Source of the DNA: an uncultured Eubacterium sp.
GTDB lineage: Bacteria > Bacillota > Clostridia > Peptostreptococcales > Anaerovoracaceae
NCBI GenBank assembly: GCA_937894585.1
Contig: CALBGO010000125.1
Location: 1 to 8,217 of the forward strand
Direction of reading: 5' to 3'
Length of the DNA stretch: 8,217 bases
Shown in pieces: positions 7,114-8,217 of the stretch. The notes beneath the pieces were generated by a model that was not told the DNA's origin, did no database searches, and worked only from the letters and a program-made list of their open reading frames with translations. The position numbers and the translations under genes were made by a program. Within the stretch, counting starts at the first letter, position 1, and the number at the start of each line of letters is the position of its first letter.

Positions 7114-7118
7114 GAGGT
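7111..7118 (+). promoter_or_regulatory. Ribosome binding site of cas4 overlapping the cas3 stop
   Basis: TAGGAGGT contains the cas3 stop codon and a consensus Shine-Dalgarno core, ending 5 bases before the cas4 ATG at 7124. Ribosomes finishing cas3 could reinitiate directly at cas4. Confidence 0.75.
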
Positions 7119-7123
7119 ATAAC

Positions 7124-7615
7124 ATGGACGTGACAGGAACACTGGTGAACTATTATATACACTGCAGGAGGCAATGTTATTTACATGGGAATAAACTGAA
7201 TTTAGAGGACAACAGCGAAGCTGTAAAGGTGGGAAAGGCTTTGCATGAAGCAAAAGCAGCGCAGGATAACACTGAATTAGAAGTAGAACACATTAAAGTC
7301 GACAAATTGACAAAAGAATATCTGGTGGAGGTAAAGAAGTCAGATGCAGATGTAACGGCGGCAAAATGGCAGCTGCTTTACTATTTGTATACCTTGAAAC
7401 AAAAAGGTCTGGTCCGCAAGGGCAGATTGGAGGTTTTGGAAAAGAATCGAGAAGCAGGAAAACAGGAGGTTATTTTATTAGATGCGGAAAGTGAACGCAG
7501 ACTTGAAGAAATTCTTGAAGAAATTCAGATCCTGCTCGCATCGGAAACAATACCGGAACCATTGAAAAAATCAACCTGTAAAAAATGTGCCTATTTTGAA
7601 TATTGCTATATATAA
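7124..7615 (+). CDS. cas4: Cas4 RecB-like nuclease of spacer acquisition
   Basis: Iron-sulfur PD-(D/E)XK exonuclease that acts with Cas1-Cas2 to trim prespacers and select those with the correct PAM and orientation. The 163 residues are the full usual length of clostridial type I-B Cas4. The four cluster cysteines can be placed as C14 (with C18 nearby) and C152, C155 and C161 near the end. Nuclease residues are H41 in GKALHE, D60, E69 and K71 in the EVK motif, and Q83-Y87 of the QxxxY motif. The start is fixed by an AGGAGG that overlaps the cas3 stop. cas1 begins 24 bases later. The gene looks intact, in contrast to the cas1 that follows. Confidence 0.94.
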   Translation: MDVTGTLVNYYIHCRRQCYLHGNKLNLEDNSEAVKVGKALHEAKAAQDNTELEVEHIKVDKLTKEYLVEVKKSDADVTAAKWQLLYYLYTLKQKGLVRKGRLEVLEKNREAGKQEVILLDAESERRLEEILEEIQILLASETIPEPLKKSTCKKCAYFEYCYI

Positions 7616-7625
7616 TCGAAAAGCC

Positions 7626-7631
7626 GGGAGG
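7626..7631 (+). promoter_or_regulatory. Ribosome binding site of cas1
   Basis: GGGAGG ends 8 bases before the ATG at 7640, supporting that start codon; the beginning of cas1 is therefore normal even though its end is not. Confidence 0.7.
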
Positions 7632-7639
7632 TATCGGAT

Positions 7640-8209
7640 ATGGGAAGCACGCGATATATTATGTCTATGGGAGAACTTTCAAGGAAAGATCATTCCCTTT
7701 GCTTTCGAAAAGACGGAAAAAATATTTATATCCCTGTAGAAAATACAAAGGAAATCTATTGTATGAATGAGGTTTCTATTAATAGTAAGCTGCTGGATTT
7801 TCTGAGCCGAAATCACATTATTGTACATTTTTTTAATTATTACGGTGGATACAGCGGTACATTTTATCCGAAAGATCAGTACATGAGCGGAAGGCTGCTT
7901 TTGAAACAGGTAGAAACCTGTAAAGAGAGGCGAATGGAAGTTGCGAAAGCGATCGTATTGGGAATTGGAAAGAATATGCAAGAAGTTCTGTATCATTATT
8001 ACAAGCACGATAAAAAAGAAGTAAAAACTGCGATTGATTGGCTGCATAAGGAATTTCCACAAAAAGTGGAGAGTGCAGAATCGGTTGCTGAATTGATGGC
8101 CTATGAGGGAGAAGCATGGCAATCTTTTTATGATTCATTTCGATTTTTTCTGCCGGAAGAATTTACTGTGAAAGAAAGTAGAGGACAGCCAACAAATGGC
8201 GTACTTTAA
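7640..8209 (+). CDS. cas1: Cas1 integrase, truncated (probable frameshifted pseudogene)
   Basis: Cas1 is the metal-dependent integrase that, with Cas2, inserts new spacers into the array. The 189 residues match the N-terminal beta domain (the family hallmark GELSRKDHSL at 11-20, and IVHFFNYYGGYSGTF near 61-75) and the start of the helical domain (LMAYEGEAWQSFYDSF, 152-167). Full-length Cas1 is about 320-340 residues. Here translation hits TAA TAA (8207-8212) right after QPTNGVL, where relatives continue with a P-x-N-x-x-N-A-L-[IL]-S-F segment. In another frame, 8203-8217 reads T-L-I-S-C, a fair match to that segment, which suggests a small deletion of 1 or 4 bases just before it. The catalytic Glu, His and Asp all lie beyond the break, so this product should be inactive. 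The window ends 8 bases later, so a junction with other DNA or a sequencing error cannot be excluded. Confidence 0.85.
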   Translation: MGSTRYIMSMGELSRKDHSLCFRKDGKNIYIPVENTKEIYCMNEVSINSKLLDFLSRNHIIVHFFNYYGGYSGTFYPKDQYMSGRLLLKQVETCKERRMEVAKAIVLGIGKNMQEVLYHYYKHDKKEVKTAIDWLHKEFPQKVESAESVAELMAYEGEAWQSFYDSFRFFLPEEFTVKESRGQPTNGVL

Positions 8210-8217
8210 TAAGCTGT

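Noticed and set aside
7679..8138. Minus-strand open frames opposite cas1
   Set aside because: They lie wholly within cas1, encode hydrophobic compositions typical of antisense shadows, and have no supporting start signals.
8204..8212. Programmed +1 frameshift in cas1 at CTT TAA, similar to the prfB CTT TGA site
   Set aside because: The +1 frame reads N-K-L, which does not continue Cas1. The frame that resembles Cas1 is the -1 frame, for which no slippery heptamer is present.
1..8217. A wholly new defence system or accessory gene
   Set aside because: Every sizeable plus-strand frame is accounted for by a standard type I-B cas gene; no extra unknown gene is present in the window.

Overview
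The window holds most of a type I-B CRISPR-Cas operon, all on the plus strand, in the order cas6 - cas8b - cas7 - cas5 - cas3 - cas4 - cas1. This gene order, the moderately AT-rich genes, strong AGGAGG ribosome binding sites and the protein styles (Csh1/TM1802-like Cas8b, Csh2-like Cas7, Cas5h-like Cas5) point to a low-to-moderate-GC Firmicute of the class Clostridia, possibly Lachnospiraceae or a relative. The genus cannot be named from this sequence. cas2 and the CRISPR array are not in the window; by family precedent they would lie downstream of the right edge.

Layout: bases 1-404 carry no convincing gene. They hold a terminator-like hairpin near the left edge, which probably ends an upstream neighbour, then a strong promoter with an extended -10 about 115 bases before cas6. 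Just before the cas6 ribosome binding site is a short element that resembles a clostridial type I-B repeat. Bases 405-4591 encode the effector module (crRNA-processing Cas6, large subunit Cas8b, backbone Cas7, Cas5) with tight or overlapping junctions. Near the 3' end of cas8b is a plausible internal start that would give a separate 135-residue small subunit (Cas11b). A strong GC-rich hairpin separates cas5 from cas3 (4592-4647). cas3 (HD nuclease plus helicase) and cas4 look intact. cas1 starts normally but stops after 189 codons, just where its catalytic half should begin.

Together, Cas6 would cut the array transcript, Cas5-Cas7-Cas8b (with Cas11b) would bind crRNA and find target DNA, and Cas3 would unwind and degrade it. 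Cas4 and Cas1 belong to spacer acquisition. With cas1 broken before its active-site residues, this locus reads as interference-competent but possibly unable to acquire spacers, unless the frameshift is a sequencing error or another Cas1 is supplied elsewhere. I see no unknown accessory gene. The points worth a second look are the cas1 break, the internal cas8b start, the cas5-cas3 hairpin and the repeat-like element before cas6.
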